Shown here piece by piece: positions 45,401-53,442 of a stretch of DNA of 64,000 nucleotides (position 1 is its first letter; the number at the start of each line of letters is the position of its first letter). Both the position numbers and the translations under genes were made by a program. The stretch is from Pseudomonas brassicacearum. GTDB taxonomy: Bacteria; Pseudomonadota; Gammaproteobacteria; Pseudomonadales; Pseudomonadaceae. The stretch is taken from assembly GCF_003732225.1 (NCBI RefSeq), contig NZ_MOBJ01000002.1, positions 62,001 to 126,000 of the forward strand. The letters run 5' to 3'. The notes under the pieces were generated by a model. It did no database searches, had not been told where the DNA came from, and saw nothing but the letters and a program-made list of their open reading frames with translations.

Positions 45401-45904
45401 AGGCAGAGGGTTGGCGCTCAGTGACAGCTGTTGGGCGGAGTCCAGCAGTTTGCCAAGGCTTTGCATGGAAACCGACAGGTCGGATGACGATGCGGTGAGC
45501 AAGGATTGGGCGCTGGCCGAGCGCAGCACGCCCAGTTCAAACAGTAACCCTGCGCAGGCGTCGCTATGTTGAGGGGATTGCAGCCGGCCCTCGACCTTGG
45601 CCGGATCAAATTGCAGGGCGTCTACGAATGTCTGGTCGGGCGCAAGTGTGATTGGGTCGCCGGCACTGATTACCCTGCCATTGAGCCGGGCCCCCATTTC
45701 ATACAAGTCCTGACGACTGATGGTGAATTCGCCAATGCGCACCGGGCCATGTTGTTGATCCTGGACCGTCAGTCTTGACTGACGCCGCGAACCTTCGGTG
45801 TTGGATAAGTCCGGTTGTGTAGAGGGAGAGGGGGCGATGTCAGTGAGACGGATGTTTTTCAGCGGTGTTATAGGTTGTCGGGTGGATGTGAACGGTGTGG
45901 GCAT
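42458..45904 (-). CDS. Large TcdA/TcdB-pore-like protein with RTX-type repeats
   Basis: 1148 residues with no signal peptide. Residues about 180-375 form a long hydrophobic, Gly/Ala-rich stretch (MTSMGVGLQGYGIYSGIMG, then AGLSLALGVAALAGFSAAGP) that ends VDDIDDYITLSTHERWRSGW. I recognise this as the pore-forming translocation region shared with the clostridial TcdA/TcdB family. RTX-like calcium motifs follow: GGGDDTVVG (489-497), GGDKDDHF (516-523) and GGDGNDTLQ (544-552). The remaining ~600 residues are beta-rich and unassigned. The gene is upstream of the two ADP-ribosyltransferase-like genes on the same strand, which suggests a delivery role, but that is inference. Confidence 0.75.
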   Translation of the reverse strand: MPTPFTSTRQPITPLKNIRLTDIAPSPSTQPDLSNTEGSRRQSRLTVQDQQHGPVRIGEFTISRQDLYEMGARLNGRVISAGDPITLAPDQTFVDALQFDPAKVEGRLQSPQHSDACAGLLFELGVLRSASAQSLLTASSSDLSVSMQSLGKLLDSAQQLSLSANPLPDNLPSWVDRIKSRGMTSMGVGLQGYGIYSGIMGTAEALKKGDLAEAAINVGGIGAEVTSLFAEKGLESIGRNMILNGGKVFAGFSATSAGKLLARGAGLLASVLTLPFDIYTAIKSFTDAANATGKQAQDHYFSAGLSLTSAGLSLALGVAALAGFSAAGPIGIAAAAVLILGARIYSAARQVDDIDDYITLSTHERWRSGWFAFTGQALDQDILDRFLVAKTDTHYGELLKKTARGWLDNELKDSVEAVVLGNYRIELQPAKHWKHQWDTAAGESPYTEAKEPGIRETDDAFDASEGISRIPGVILGNSGENKAILWQLGGGDDTVVGVRDKPNQFSYGAGKKNLTGGDKDDHFSFRITADTLQPTDLSGSLLRGGDGNDTLQLEGNVSRDKPHQGARIDLQTGQLSLRASPDSAPLLLESIETVETLAGTANLVTGSSQSDRIVLRGSADSADAAAGADTIAIRGFNCRVDGGPGEDHYIIADETGATTLIEDGQDPSLIDLDWAFERIQSWRIEGTSLVLETLRGIDGELPETTVTVIGVYRQTADKRYVQNDKLVFRTKDLYSLKPDLPQQLDGHDTITVNAIILAVGQRTASPQLLKGGDYAVSSEPHSGYFVYRHLASSVLDVQHENDSTVSTLYLDYDSQQIEAIEASYTVSSTRTGNFDYLRYKDIDLTLRFTDQKCLTLKNMARNRPTVGSNVGASLIASGLMLRHNFVLVMRDGISCRVQPPQYSYIDDHRNPGRKTVQSSRSLVYRSGRYLMKQPSSHPAIVLKPQAQRVDIDPVIQSGVHVLEGQAAAYELYPAADTILRLTTSAAIANSQGTSTWNIHTQHLSDPIGREHIRLSDTQLWIGHIIILLPNNDEAADAPMETVRVFTSSGHRYDVEQEFALVHLAQLNAQAYASVEAIEEDIRQHHQGNQPMAELVLIRHLHFSADTTKTVYYDSVAQDWTLEGDWSRKLHNEDMSIAPTPVVEAAVDH

Positions 45905-46209
45905 GATTTAAAGATCTCTTTCTCAATGTATATGTGAATCGGTTTTTTGGTTGTCATGTTGGCGTTCAATGAGTGTTATTGAGAGGGCTGCCGGGGCAGA
46001 GGTATATATGTATGGTTTTCGTTATTTCATGTGTTCGGTCGGGCTTTTTCTTGGGGTTGATATGTGTAAGTTGGTAGGGCCGAGGTCAGGCTTTTATGAA
46101 GTATCATTGTTTGTCTAGTACGTTGGACAATGCCATGTATCACCCCGTCGTGATCGTAGGTCTTGATTGTTTTTGTTGGCGTTGTAGTCACTGGGCGAGC
46201 TCTTCGCCA
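45905..46209. other. Gene-free, AT-rich upstream region of the toxin-like locus
   Basis: About 300 bases between the start of the large pore-like gene and the end of the DedA-PAP2 gene hold no convincing ORF. The segment is visibly richer in A and T than its surroundings, with runs such as TATATATGTAT near 46002. A small inverted repeat CATTGT/ACAATG flanks 46107-46133. The minus-strand promoter of the three toxin-like genes should lie here, but I could not choose a pair of hexamers with confidence. Confidence 0.5.
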
Positions 46210-47526
46210 TCAGTACGAGTAACGCAACATGGCGTGAGGTAAATGCCACAAAGCAAAGAACCCGAACAACGCCACCACCGTCGGTAGTACCAGCCACCAG
46301 ACTTTGGGTGGCATTGCGTTCAAGGGTACCTGGCGCTGACTTACCCACAGGCTGGCCGCACACACGCAGGCGGCCAGCATGGCGCCGGCCAGTACATCGG
46401 TTGGCCAGTGCGCGCCGAGATAAACCCGCGACATGGCGATGGACGCAGCCGGCAAGCAACCGAGCAATAGCCAGGTCAGGCGCATGCGCGTTGGCTGGCC
46501 TCGGCCGGCCAGTACCGCCAGGGTCAGGAACAACACAAACGAACCTGACGAATGACCACTGGGCATGCTGTAGCTGGTCAGTGGGTCGGTCAGTACTTCC
46601 GGGCGCATCCGGGCGAACAGGTTCTTGGTTCCGGTGTTCGCCAGCGCGGTGATCAGCAGCGTGCTGCCGGCGAAGATCATGTGCCGCCATTGCCGCGTGA
46701 CCAGCAGCAGGATCGTCAGCGCGGCGCTGATCACCAACATGTTTTTGAACTCGCCGACCAGGGTGAACATCACCGCGACTTCATCCAGCAGCGGGCTGCG
46801 GTGCTCCTGTACCAGCGTCATTAAGCCCTGATCGAAGGCGTTCAGATGTGGGTAGCCAATAAACAGCCCACCGAGTATCACCAGGCTAAGGCCGGCGATC
46901 AGTGCGGTGGCCTGGCGATGAGCGCGCACGCTGCTGTTGATGCTCAGGCCTACCAGCACCGCAATGCTACCGACCACCAGCCCGGCCTGTGGCCAGAATC
47001 CTTCGGGCAGCGGCAAGCGAATCGCCGCCCCCGTGGCCCAGCCCGGCAGCAGATAGGCCACCGACCAGCCGGCACCCGCCAGCAAGCTGACGGCAAAGAA
47101 ACGTGGGAACGGCATGTCGAACATCCCGGCCACCATCGGCAACATCGGGCGCAACGGGCCGATAAAGCGCCCGACCAGCAAGCTCGCGATGCCATAGCGC
47201 TGGAAATAGCTTTCGGCGCCGTTGATCCATTCCGGATGGTGGCGCAGCCCCGGCAACCGCCGAATGTTCTGGTGGAAGTGTCGGCCCAGGAAATACGACA
47301 GCAAATCGCCGAACACGCCGCCGAGGAAGCCCAGCAGCAGCGTTTCACCCAGCGACAGCGCGCCGCTGCCGGCCAACGCGGTGATGGCAAACAGCAACAC
47401 TATGCCGGGCACGATCAACCCGACAATTGCCAGGCATTCAACGCAGGCCACTATGAATATCGCCACCGCCAGCCATTGCGGATTTGCCGTCAACCAGACG
47501 GTCAGACTATCGAGCCATGGGCCCAT
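46210..47526 (-). CDS. DedA-PAP2 fusion membrane protein
   Basis: 438 residues. The N-terminal half (about 1-200) is a DedA domain with VGLIVPGIVLLFAITALAG, GVFGDLLSYFLGRHFHQN and GIASLLVGRFIGPLRPMLPMVAG. The C-terminal half is a PAP2 phosphatase with the three catalytic motifs: KNLFARMRP (K-x6-RP), YSMPSGHSSGS (PSGH) and SRVYLGAHWPTD (SR-x5-H). PAP2 enzymes dephosphorylate lipid phosphates such as undecaprenyl pyrophosphate. The fusion would pair lipid movement and dephosphorylation in one protein. Confidence 0.93.
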   Translation of the reverse strand: MGPWLDSLTVWLTANPQWLAVAIFIVACVECLAIVGLIVPGIVLLFAITALAGSGALSLGETLLLGFLGGVFGDLLSYFLGRHFHQNIRRLPGLRHHPEWINGAESYFQRYGIASLLVGRFIGPLRPMLPMVAGMFDMPFPRFFAVSLLAGAGWSVAYLLPGWATGAAIRLPLPEGFWPQAGLVVGSIAVLVGLSINSSVRAHRQATALIAGLSLVILGGLFIGYPHLNAFDQGLMTLVQEHRSPLLDEVAVMFTLVGEFKNMLVISAALTILLLVTRQWRHMIFAGSTLLITALANTGTKNLFARMRPEVLTDPLTSYSMPSGHSSGSFVLFLTLAVLAGRGQPTRMRLTWLLLGCLPAASIAMSRVYLGAHWPTDVLAGAMLAACVCAASLWVSQRQVPLNAMPPKVWWLVLPTVVALFGFFALWHLPHAMLRYSY

Positions 47527-47557
47527 ACATACAACTCCATCAGATCATCAAATGAAC

Positions 47558-47647
47558 TGTGGGAGCGAGCTTGCTCGCGATGACGGATTAACATTCAGCG
47601 TTGATGCTGGCTGTTACACCGCTATCGCGAGCAAGCTCGCTCCCACA
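47558..47647. repeat. REPIN between mpg and the DedA-PAP2 gene
   Basis: Inverted REP copies at 47558-47581 and 47624-47647, GAGCGAGCTTGCTCGC type. Confidence 0.92.
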
Positions 47648-47679
47648 GTGGGTGTTTTTACTGCTGGCCGCAGCGCCAT

Positions 47680-48366
47680 TCAGGGAAGCAGAAAATAGTC
47701 GCGGTCTTCGACCTGGCCGCGTCGCAGAGGGTTCCGGGTGCAGTAGGGCGCGTAGGCGCTGTCGACGAAGCGGTACATCAGGTGTCCGTCGCGGCCGTGG
47801 GGAATGCCCAGGCGTGTGGTCTGGATGACATGCGCGGGTGGTGTGCCAACGTCTTCGACAAGCAGCACTTCATGATCGAAGCGCTTGGCATCCCAGGTCG
47901 GCACTTTCAGCCCCAGCGCCTTGCACAGCAAGGTCTGTCCAGCGCAGAGCTTCTGCGAGGGGCGCGGTCGACCGCTGGCGTCGGGATTGTTCAGCAGCAT
48001 CTGCGCCAGGCTCGCCGGGCCGGAGATTTCATCGACCCAGGGGTAGGCCGATTTGATCAGCACCGCATTACCCGGCCCATGGGCACTGAAGTTCAGCGAA
48101 TCACCGCCGCGGGCGTAATACATATAGATGTGGCCGCCATCCAGAAACAAAGCCTTACGTTTTTCTGTGTAGCCGAGGGAGGCGTGGCTGCCTTTTTCTT
48201 CGCAGTAATAGGCTTCGGTCTCGATAATCCGCGCCGAAAGCCACAGATCACCGACCCGATGGCGGATCACTTTGCCCAGCAATTCACACGCAAGCAGCTG
48301 AGCATCACGGTTGAAAAAGCTGTCGGGCAGGGCTTTTGGCAGTTTCGCTGCGGTCAAAATAGACAT
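47680..48366 (-). CDS. DNA-3-methyladenine glycosylase (AAG/MPG family)
   Basis: 228 residues. Excises alkylated purines such as 3-methyladenine in base-excision repair. Family motifs: DSFFNRDAQLLACELLGKVI, then ARIIETEAYY with the catalytic Glu in ETEAY, GHIYMYYARGGDSLNF, and VLIKSAYP. The start at 48366 (MSILTAAKLPKALPDSFF) gives the family length; an upstream ATG adds 28 unrelated residues. It is divergent from proA. Confidence 0.92.
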   Translation of the reverse strand: MSILTAAKLPKALPDSFFNRDAQLLACELLGKVIRHRVGDLWLSARIIETEAYYCEEKGSHASLGYTEKRKALFLDGGHIYMYYARGGDSLNFSAHGPGNAVLIKSAYPWVDEISGPASLAQMLLNNPDASGRPRPSQKLCAGQTLLCKALGLKVPTWDAKRFDHEVLLVEDVGTPPAHVIQTTRLGIPHGRDGHLMYRFVDSAYAPYCTRNPLRRGQVEDRDYFLLP

Positions 48367-48487
48367 GGCGGCCGAAGAGATCAGGTAAATATGACGGAAT
48401 GATAACAACTGCGGACTTAATCGAGGCTGAACACTGCCCATTTCGACCATCCGCCCGTCACTGCTGTTAGTAGGAGCGCGCGACAGC

Positions 48488-48493
48488 TATAAT
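48488..48493 (+). promoter_or_regulatory. Possible -10 element of proA
   Basis: A perfect TATAAT lies 35 bases before the proA start. The best -35 at about 17 bases (GTTAGT-like, near 48466) is weak. Confidence 0.4.
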
Positions 48494-48528
48494 CTGCCGC
48501 TTTCCTCTTTGCCAAGACCACAGAGACC

Positions 48529-49800
48529 ATGACTGAGTCCGTTCTTGACTACATGACCCGTTTGGGTCGCGCTGCCCGCGACGCTTCCCGCGTGATCGGC
48601 CGTGCCAGTACCGGGCAGAAAAACCGCGCCCTGCTGGCTGCCGCCAACGCTTTGGATAACGCTCGCGCCGAGTTGACCGCCGCCAATGAACTTGACCTGG
48701 CCGCTGGCCGGGCCAATGGGCTTGAGCCGGCCATGCTCGAACGTCTGGCCCTGACCCCCGCACGCATCGACGGCATGATCGTCGGTTTGCGTCAGGTAGC
48801 AGCGCTGCCCGACCCGGTCGGCGCGATCCGCGACATGAGTTACCGGCCGTCGGGTATTCAGGTCGGCAAGATGCGCGTGCCTCTGGGCGTGGTCGGGATC
48901 ATCTATGAGTCGCGGCCGAACGTGACCATCGATGCCGCGAGCCTGTGCCTGAAGTCGGGCAACGCAACCATCCTGCGCGGTGGTTCCGAGGCCATTCATT
49001 CCAACCGTGCCATTGCCGCCTGCATTCAGCGCGGCCTGGCTGAAGCCGGTTTGCCGGCTGCGGTGGTGCAAGTGGTCGAAACCACCGACCGCGCCGCTGT
49101 TGGCGCACTGATCACCATGCCCGAGTACGTCGACGTGATCGTACCGCGCGGTGGCAAGGGCCTGATCGAACGGGTCAGCCGCGACGCTCGCGTGCCGGTG
49201 ATCAAACACCTGGACGGCATCTGCCACGTCTATGTCAGTGCCCACGCCGAGTTGCCGAAAGCCCAGCGCATTGCGTTCAACGCCAAGACTTACCGTTACG
49301 GCATCTGCGGCGCCATGGAAACCCTGTTGGTCGATCAAGCGGTCGCCAGGGAATTCCTGCCGGCGATGGCTGAACAGTTCCGCGAAAAAGGCGTCGAACT
49401 GCGCGGTTGCGAACGCACCCAGGCGATCATCGACGTCGTGGCCGCGACTGAAGAAGACTGGAGCACCGAATACCTGGCGCCGATTCTGTCGATCCTGGTG
49501 GTCGACGGCCTGGACCAGGCGATCGAGCACATCAACCATTACGGCTCGCACCACACTGACTCGATCGTCAGCGAACACCAGGGTGAAACCCGGCGTTTCG
49601 TGGCTGAAGTCGATTCGGCTTCGGTGATGATCAACACGCCGACGTGCTTCGCCGATGGCTTCGAATACGGATTGGGTGCCGAGATTGGCATTTCTACTGA
49701 TAAGCTGCACGCCCGCGGCCCGGTGGGCCTCGAAGGTCTGACCTGCGAGAAGTACATCGTGGTTGGTGATGGCCAGTTGCGCGGCCAGGAGCCGGTCTGA
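48529..49800 (+). CDS. proA: Glutamate-5-semialdehyde dehydrogenase (gamma-glutamyl phosphate reductase)
   Basis: 423 residues. ProA reduces gamma-glutamyl phosphate to the semialdehyde in proline synthesis. The NADP-binding region [38 protein letters not shown] (cores [12 protein letters not shown] and [10 protein letters not shown]) and the catalytic [10 protein letters not shown] (Cys) are intact. The gene begins the proA-nadD-rsfS-rlmH-mrdA-rodA-mltB-rlpA run, transcribed in one direction with small spacers. Confidence 0.97.
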   Translation: MTESVLDYMTRLGRAARDASRVIGRASTGQKNRALLAAANALDNARAELTAANELDLAAGRANGLEPAMLERLALTPARIDGMIVGLRQVAALPDPVGAIRDMSYRPSGIQVGKMRVPLGVVGIIYESRPNVTIDAASLCLKSGNATILRGGSEAIHSNRAIAACIQRGLAEAGLPAAVVQVVETTDRAAVGALITMPEYVDVIVPRGGKGLIERVSRDARVPVIKHLDGICHVYVSAHAELPKAQRIAFNAKTYRYGICGAMETLLVDQAVAREFLPAMAEQFREKGVELRGCERTQAIIDVVAATEEDWSTEYLAPILSILVVDGLDQAIEHINHYGSHHTDSIVSEHQGETRRFVAEVDSASVMINTPTCFADGFEYGLGAEIGISTDKLHARGPVGLEGLTCEKYIVVGDGQLRGQEPV

Positions 49801-49828
49801 CTTGGGCGATCTCGGCCAGAGCGCCGCA

Positions 49829-50491
49829 GTGACTGCCAGCGAACCCGGCCCTCGGCGCATTGGCGTCCTGGGCGGGACCTTCGATCCGGTGCACGTCGGC
49901 CATTTGCGCGGCGCACTGGAAGTGGCTGAGGAACTGACCCTCGACGAGTTGCGCCTGACGCCTAGCGCCAGGCCGCCGCATCGGGACACGCCGCAGGTCT
50001 CGGCGCAGGACCGTCTGGCGATGGTCGAATGCGCGGTGGCCGGTGTGGCCCCATTGGTGGTGGACGACCGCGAGCTCAAGCGCGACAAGCCGTCCTACAC
50101 CATCGATACCCTGGAGCTGATGCGCGCGGAACTCGCCGCTGACGACCAGTTGTTTCTACTTTTGGGCTGGGACGCATTTTGCGGCCTGCCCACTTGGCAC
50201 CGCTGGGAAGAGTTGCTCCAGCATTGCCACATCCTGGTGCTGCAACGCCCGGATGCCGACAGCGAACCGCCGGATGCCTTGCGCAACCTGCTGGCAGCGC
50301 GCTCGGTGAGCGACCCGTTGGCCCTCAAAGGGCCGAGCGGACAGATTGCATTCGTCTGGCAGACGCCGCTCGCGGTATCCGCCACCCAGATCCGTCAACT
50401 GCTGGCCAGCGGTAAGTCGGTACGTTTCCTGGTGCCCGACGCGGTCCTGGCCTACATCGATGCGCACGGACTTTACCGTGCGTCGAACTGA
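49829..50491 (+). CDS. nadD: Nicotinate-nucleotide adenylyltransferase
   Basis: 220 residues with a GTG start. NadD adenylates nicotinate mononucleotide in NAD synthesis. The nucleotidyltransferase motifs are [18 protein letters not shown] (with the HxGH-type VHVGH) and the C-terminal SATQIRQLL. The start is uncertain: a TTG at 49802 or an ATG at 49763 in the same frame are possible, but family members begin a few residues before RRIGVLGG, so I prefer the GTG. The spacer from proA is 28 bases. Confidence 0.93.
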   Translation: MTASEPGPRRIGVLGGTFDPVHVGHLRGALEVAEELTLDELRLTPSARPPHRDTPQVSAQDRLAMVECAVAGVAPLVVDDRELKRDKPSYTIDTLELMRAELAADDQLFLLLGWDAFCGLPTWHRWEELLQHCHILVLQRPDADSEPPDALRNLLAARSVSDPLALKGPSGQIAFVWQTPLAVSATQIRQLLASGKSVRFLVPDAVLAYIDAHGLYRASN

Positions 50492-50562
50492 AAAAGGCGC
50501 GCTTCAAAGCACGTGAACGCGTGTACCGAAGCGCCCGAACATACGAGCAAAACGAGTTTTAT

Positions 50563-51057
50563 ATGACGAACAAAGACGTAACTAAAGTAAAGCGCAAAGG
50601 CACATTCAAAAGCGCCCCGCTGCCAGAAACGGCTGTAACCGGCTTGCCTCTCCTTGGCGAAGAGCTGGTCAAGGTCGCCGTAGCGGCCCTGGAAGACGTC
50701 AAGGCCCAGGACATTCTGGTGATCGACGTTCGTGAAAAGCAGAGCATCACTGACTTCATGATCATCGCGACAGGTACTTCCAACCGCCAGATCGGCGCGA
50801 TGCTGGATAAGGTCCGCGAGGCGGTCAAGGCCCAAGGCGTCAAGCCACTGGGTGAAGAAGGCAAGGGCGACAGTGACTGGGTGCTGCTGGACATGGACGA
50901 TGTCATCGTACACATGATGACCGCCTCGGCCCGCCAGTTCTACGACCTGGAGCGTCTGTGGGAAGGTGCCGAACTGAGCCGTGCCACCGATGGCAAGCAC
51001 CACAGCCCTGAAGTCGGTCACGAGCATTTCACCAAGCTCAACAAAGACCAGCAATAA
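50563..51057 (+). CDS. rsfS: Ribosome silencing factor RsfS
   Basis: 164 residues. RsfS binds protein L14 on the large ribosomal subunit and blocks subunit joining in stationary phase or starvation. The DUF143 fold is clear from VAVAALEDVKAQDILVIDVREKQSITDFMIIATGTSNRQ (core DVREKQSITDFMIIATG) and SDWVLLDMDDVIVHMM. The N-terminal ~35 residues (VKRKGTFKSAPLPETA) are variable. The start at 50563 is the best candidate, although an ATG at 50521 is in frame. It is followed by rlmH after nine bases. Confidence 0.93.
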   Translation: MTNKDVTKVKRKGTFKSAPLPETAVTGLPLLGEELVKVAVAALEDVKAQDILVIDVREKQSITDFMIIATGTSNRQIGAMLDKVREAVKAQGVKPLGEEGKGDSDWVLLDMDDVIVHMMTASARQFYDLERLWEGAELSRATDGKHHSPEVGHEHFTKLNKDQQ

Positions 51058-51066
51058 GGGTTCGCT

Positions 51067-51534
51067 GTGCGACTGCGTCTGATCGCCGTCGGTTCACGCA
51101 TGCCCAAATGGGTGGAAGAAGGCTGGCATGAATATGCCAAGCGTCTTCCTTCCGAGCTGGCGCTGGAACTGGTGGAAATACCGCTCAACACCCGTGGCAA
51201 GAACGCTGACGTGGCGCGCTTCATCCGCCAGGAAGGCGAAGCCATGCTGGCCAAGGTCGGCCCGAACGAGCGCATCGTTACCCTCGAAGTTCATGGCAAG
51301 CCCTGGAGCACCGAGCAACTGGCGGTCGAACTGGATCGCTGGCGACTGGACTCGCGCACGGTGAATTTCATGGTCGGCGGCCCCGAAGGGCTGGCGCCGG
51401 AAGTCTGTGCACGGGCTGATCAGCGCTGGTCGCTGTCGCCACTGACCTTGCCGCACCCGCTGGTGCGGATTCTGATTGGTGAACAGCTGTATCGCGCCTG
51501 GACAGTGCTGTCCGGGCACCCTTACCACAAGTAG
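51067..51534 (+). CDS. rlmH: 23S rRNA (pseudouridine1915-N3)-methyltransferase RlmH
   Basis: 155 residues from a GTG. RlmH methylates pseudouridine 1915 in helix 69 of 23S rRNA on the complete ribosome. SPOUT-class features are visible: [25 protein letters not shown] at the start, [13 protein letters not shown] (SAM loop) and [28 protein letters not shown] at the end. Its place beside rsfS is conserved in many bacteria. Confidence 0.97.
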   Translation: MRLRLIAVGSRMPKWVEEGWHEYAKRLPSELALELVEIPLNTRGKNADVARFIRQEGEAMLAKVGPNERIVTLEVHGKPWSTEQLAVELDRWRLDSRTVNFMVGGPEGLAPEVCARADQRWSLSPLTLPHPLVRILIGEQLYRAWTVLSGHPYHK

Positions 51535-51546
51535 TTCAGCGCCCTC

Positions 51547-53442
51547 ATGTCTCAGCCGATCCGCATCAAGGACCACGAGAAAGACGCCCGTCTGGTGCGC
51601 GGCCGGGTCGTGTTCGGGGCAATTGCGGTGGTCACGCTGATCGGCGTGCTGATCGCGCGGTTGTATTTCCTGCAAGTGATTCAGTACGAGTACCACTCGA
51701 CGCTGTCGGAAAACAACCGGGTCCATGTTCAGCCGATTCCGCCGACTCGCGGCTTGATCTACGACCGTAATGGTGTGGTGGTGGCCGATAACCGGCCCAG
51801 CTTCAGCCTGAGCATGACCCGCGAGCGTTCGGGTGACTGGAAGCAAGTGCTCGATGTGATCGTTGAAGTGCTGCAACTGACGCCTGAAGACCGGGCGGTC
51901 TTCGAAAAGCGCATGAAGCAGGGGCGCCGACCGTTTGAGCCAGTGCCGATCCTGTTCGAGCTGACGGAAGAGCAGATCGCCCGGATCGCGGTGAATCAGT
52001 TCCGCCTGCCGGGCGTCGAAGTGGTTGCGCAACTGGTGCGTCACTATCCGCAGGGCGCGCATTTTGCGCACTCGGTCGGTTATATGGGGCGGATCAACGA
52101 AAAAGAGCTCAAGAGTCTGGATCCGGTGGCTTACAGCGGCACCCATCAAATTGGCAAAACCGGCATCGAGCGCTTCTACGAGCCTGAATTGCACGGTCAG
52201 GTCGGTTACGAAGAAGTCGAGACCAACGCCCGTGGCCGCGTGCTGCGGGTGCTCAAGCGTACCGATCCGATTCCTGGCAAGGACATCGTCCTGAGCCTGG
52301 ACATCAAATTGCAGGAAGCCGCCGAAACCGCATTGGGCGGGCGCCGAGGGGCGGTGGTGGCGCTGGACCCGAACACCGGCGAAGTGCTGGCGATGGTCAG
52401 TCAGCCGAGTTTCGACCCTAACCTGTTCGTGACCGGCATCAGCTTCAAGGCCTATGCCGAATTGCGTGACTCGATCGACCGGCCACTGTTCAACCGCGTG
52501 CTGCGCGGTCTGTATCCACCGGGTTCGACCATCAAGCCGGCCGTGGCGATTGCCGGGCTGGACTCTGGCGTGGTGACCGCTTCGACCCGGGTTTTCGACC
52601 CCGGTTACTACATGCTGCCCAACTACGATCACAAATACCGTAACTGGAACCGCACCGGCGACGGCTATGTGGATCTGGACACGGCGATCATGCGTTCCAA
52701 CGACACCTACTTCTATGACCTGGCGCACAAGCTGGGGATTGATCGGTTGTCGGCGTACATGGGCAAGTTCGGCATCGGCCAGAAGGTCTCGCTGGACATG
52801 TTCGAAGAATCGCCGGGACTGATGCCGTCCCGCGAGTGGAAACGCGCAACCCGTCGTCAGGCTTGGTTCCCGGGTGAAACGCTGATTCTGGGGATTGGCC
52901 AGGGCTACATGCAGTCCACCCCGTTGCAGTTGGCCCAGGCCACCGCGCTGGTCGCCAACAAGGGCAAGTGGAACCGTCCGCACCTGGCGAAAACCATCGA
53001 AGGCGAGAAACCGTTGGACCCGAACCCGATGCCAGACATCGTTCTGCGTGATGCGTCGGACTGGACCAAGGTCAACCACGGCATGCAGCAAGTGATGCAC
53101 GGTGCCCGCGGCACCGCGCGTAAGGCGGCGATCGGCTCGCAATACCGGATTGCCGGTAAGTCGGGTACCGCCCAGGTGGTCGCGATCAAGCAGGGCGAGA
53201 AGTACGACCGCTCCAAGGTTCAGGAGCGCCACCGCGACCACGCCTTGTTCGTCGGCTTTGCGCCGGCCGACAACCCGAAAATCACCGTGGCGGTGATGGT
53301 CGAGAACGGTGAGTCCGGTTCCGGTGTCGCGGCGCCAGTGGTGCGGCAAGTCATGGATGCCTGGCTCCTGGGCCCGGACGGCCGACTCAAGGCCGAGTTC
53401 GACAGCCCTATCAGCGCGGAGGCTACGGCCCGTGAAGAGTAA
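51547..53442 (+). CDS. mrdA: Penicillin-binding protein 2
   Basis: 631 residues. PBP2 is the transpeptidase of the elongation machinery, working with RodA. A single membrane segment lies at about residues 20-45. The catalytic Ser327 is in PPGSTIKP (S-x-x-K, Lys330), the second motif SND is in IMRSNDTYFY, and the third, KSGTAQ, is near residue 540. The pedestal region has PPTRGLIYDRNG. The RodA gene overlaps it by 11 bases, so the two proteins are made together. Confidence 0.97.
   Translation: MSQPIRIKDHEKDARLVRGRVVFGAIAVVTLIGVLIARLYFLQVIQYEYHSTLSENNRVHVQPIPPTRGLIYDRNGVVVADNRPSFSLSMTRERSGDWKQVLDVIVEVLQLTPEDRAVFEKRMKQGRRPFEPVPILFELTEEQIARIAVNQFRLPGVEVVAQLVRHYPQGAHFAHSVGYMGRINEKELKSLDPVAYSGTHQIGKTGIERFYEPELHGQVGYEEVETNARGRVLRVLKRTDPIPGKDIVLSLDIKLQEAAETALGGRRGAVVALDPNTGEVLAMVSQPSFDPNLFVTGISFKAYAELRDSIDRPLFNRVLRGLYPPGSTIKPAVAIAGLDSGVVTASTRVFDPGYYMLPNYDHKYRNWNRTGDGYVDLDTAIMRSNDTYFYDLAHKLGIDRLSAYMGKFGIGQKVSLDMFEESPGLMPSREWKRATRRQAWFPGETLILGIGQGYMQSTPLQLAQATALVANKGKWNRPHLAKTIEGEKPLDPNPMPDIVLRDASDWTKVNHGMQQVMHGARGTARKAAIGSQYRIAGKSGTAQVVAIKQGEKYDRSKVQERHRDHALFVGFAPADNPKITVAVMVENGESGSGVAAPVVRQVMDAWLLGPDGRLKAEFDSPISAEATAREE

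Noticed and set aside
37441..46209. Type VI secretion effector with immunity gene
   Set aside because: No VgrG, PAAR, Hcp or adaptor gene and no small immunity-type gene lies between or beside the three large genes.
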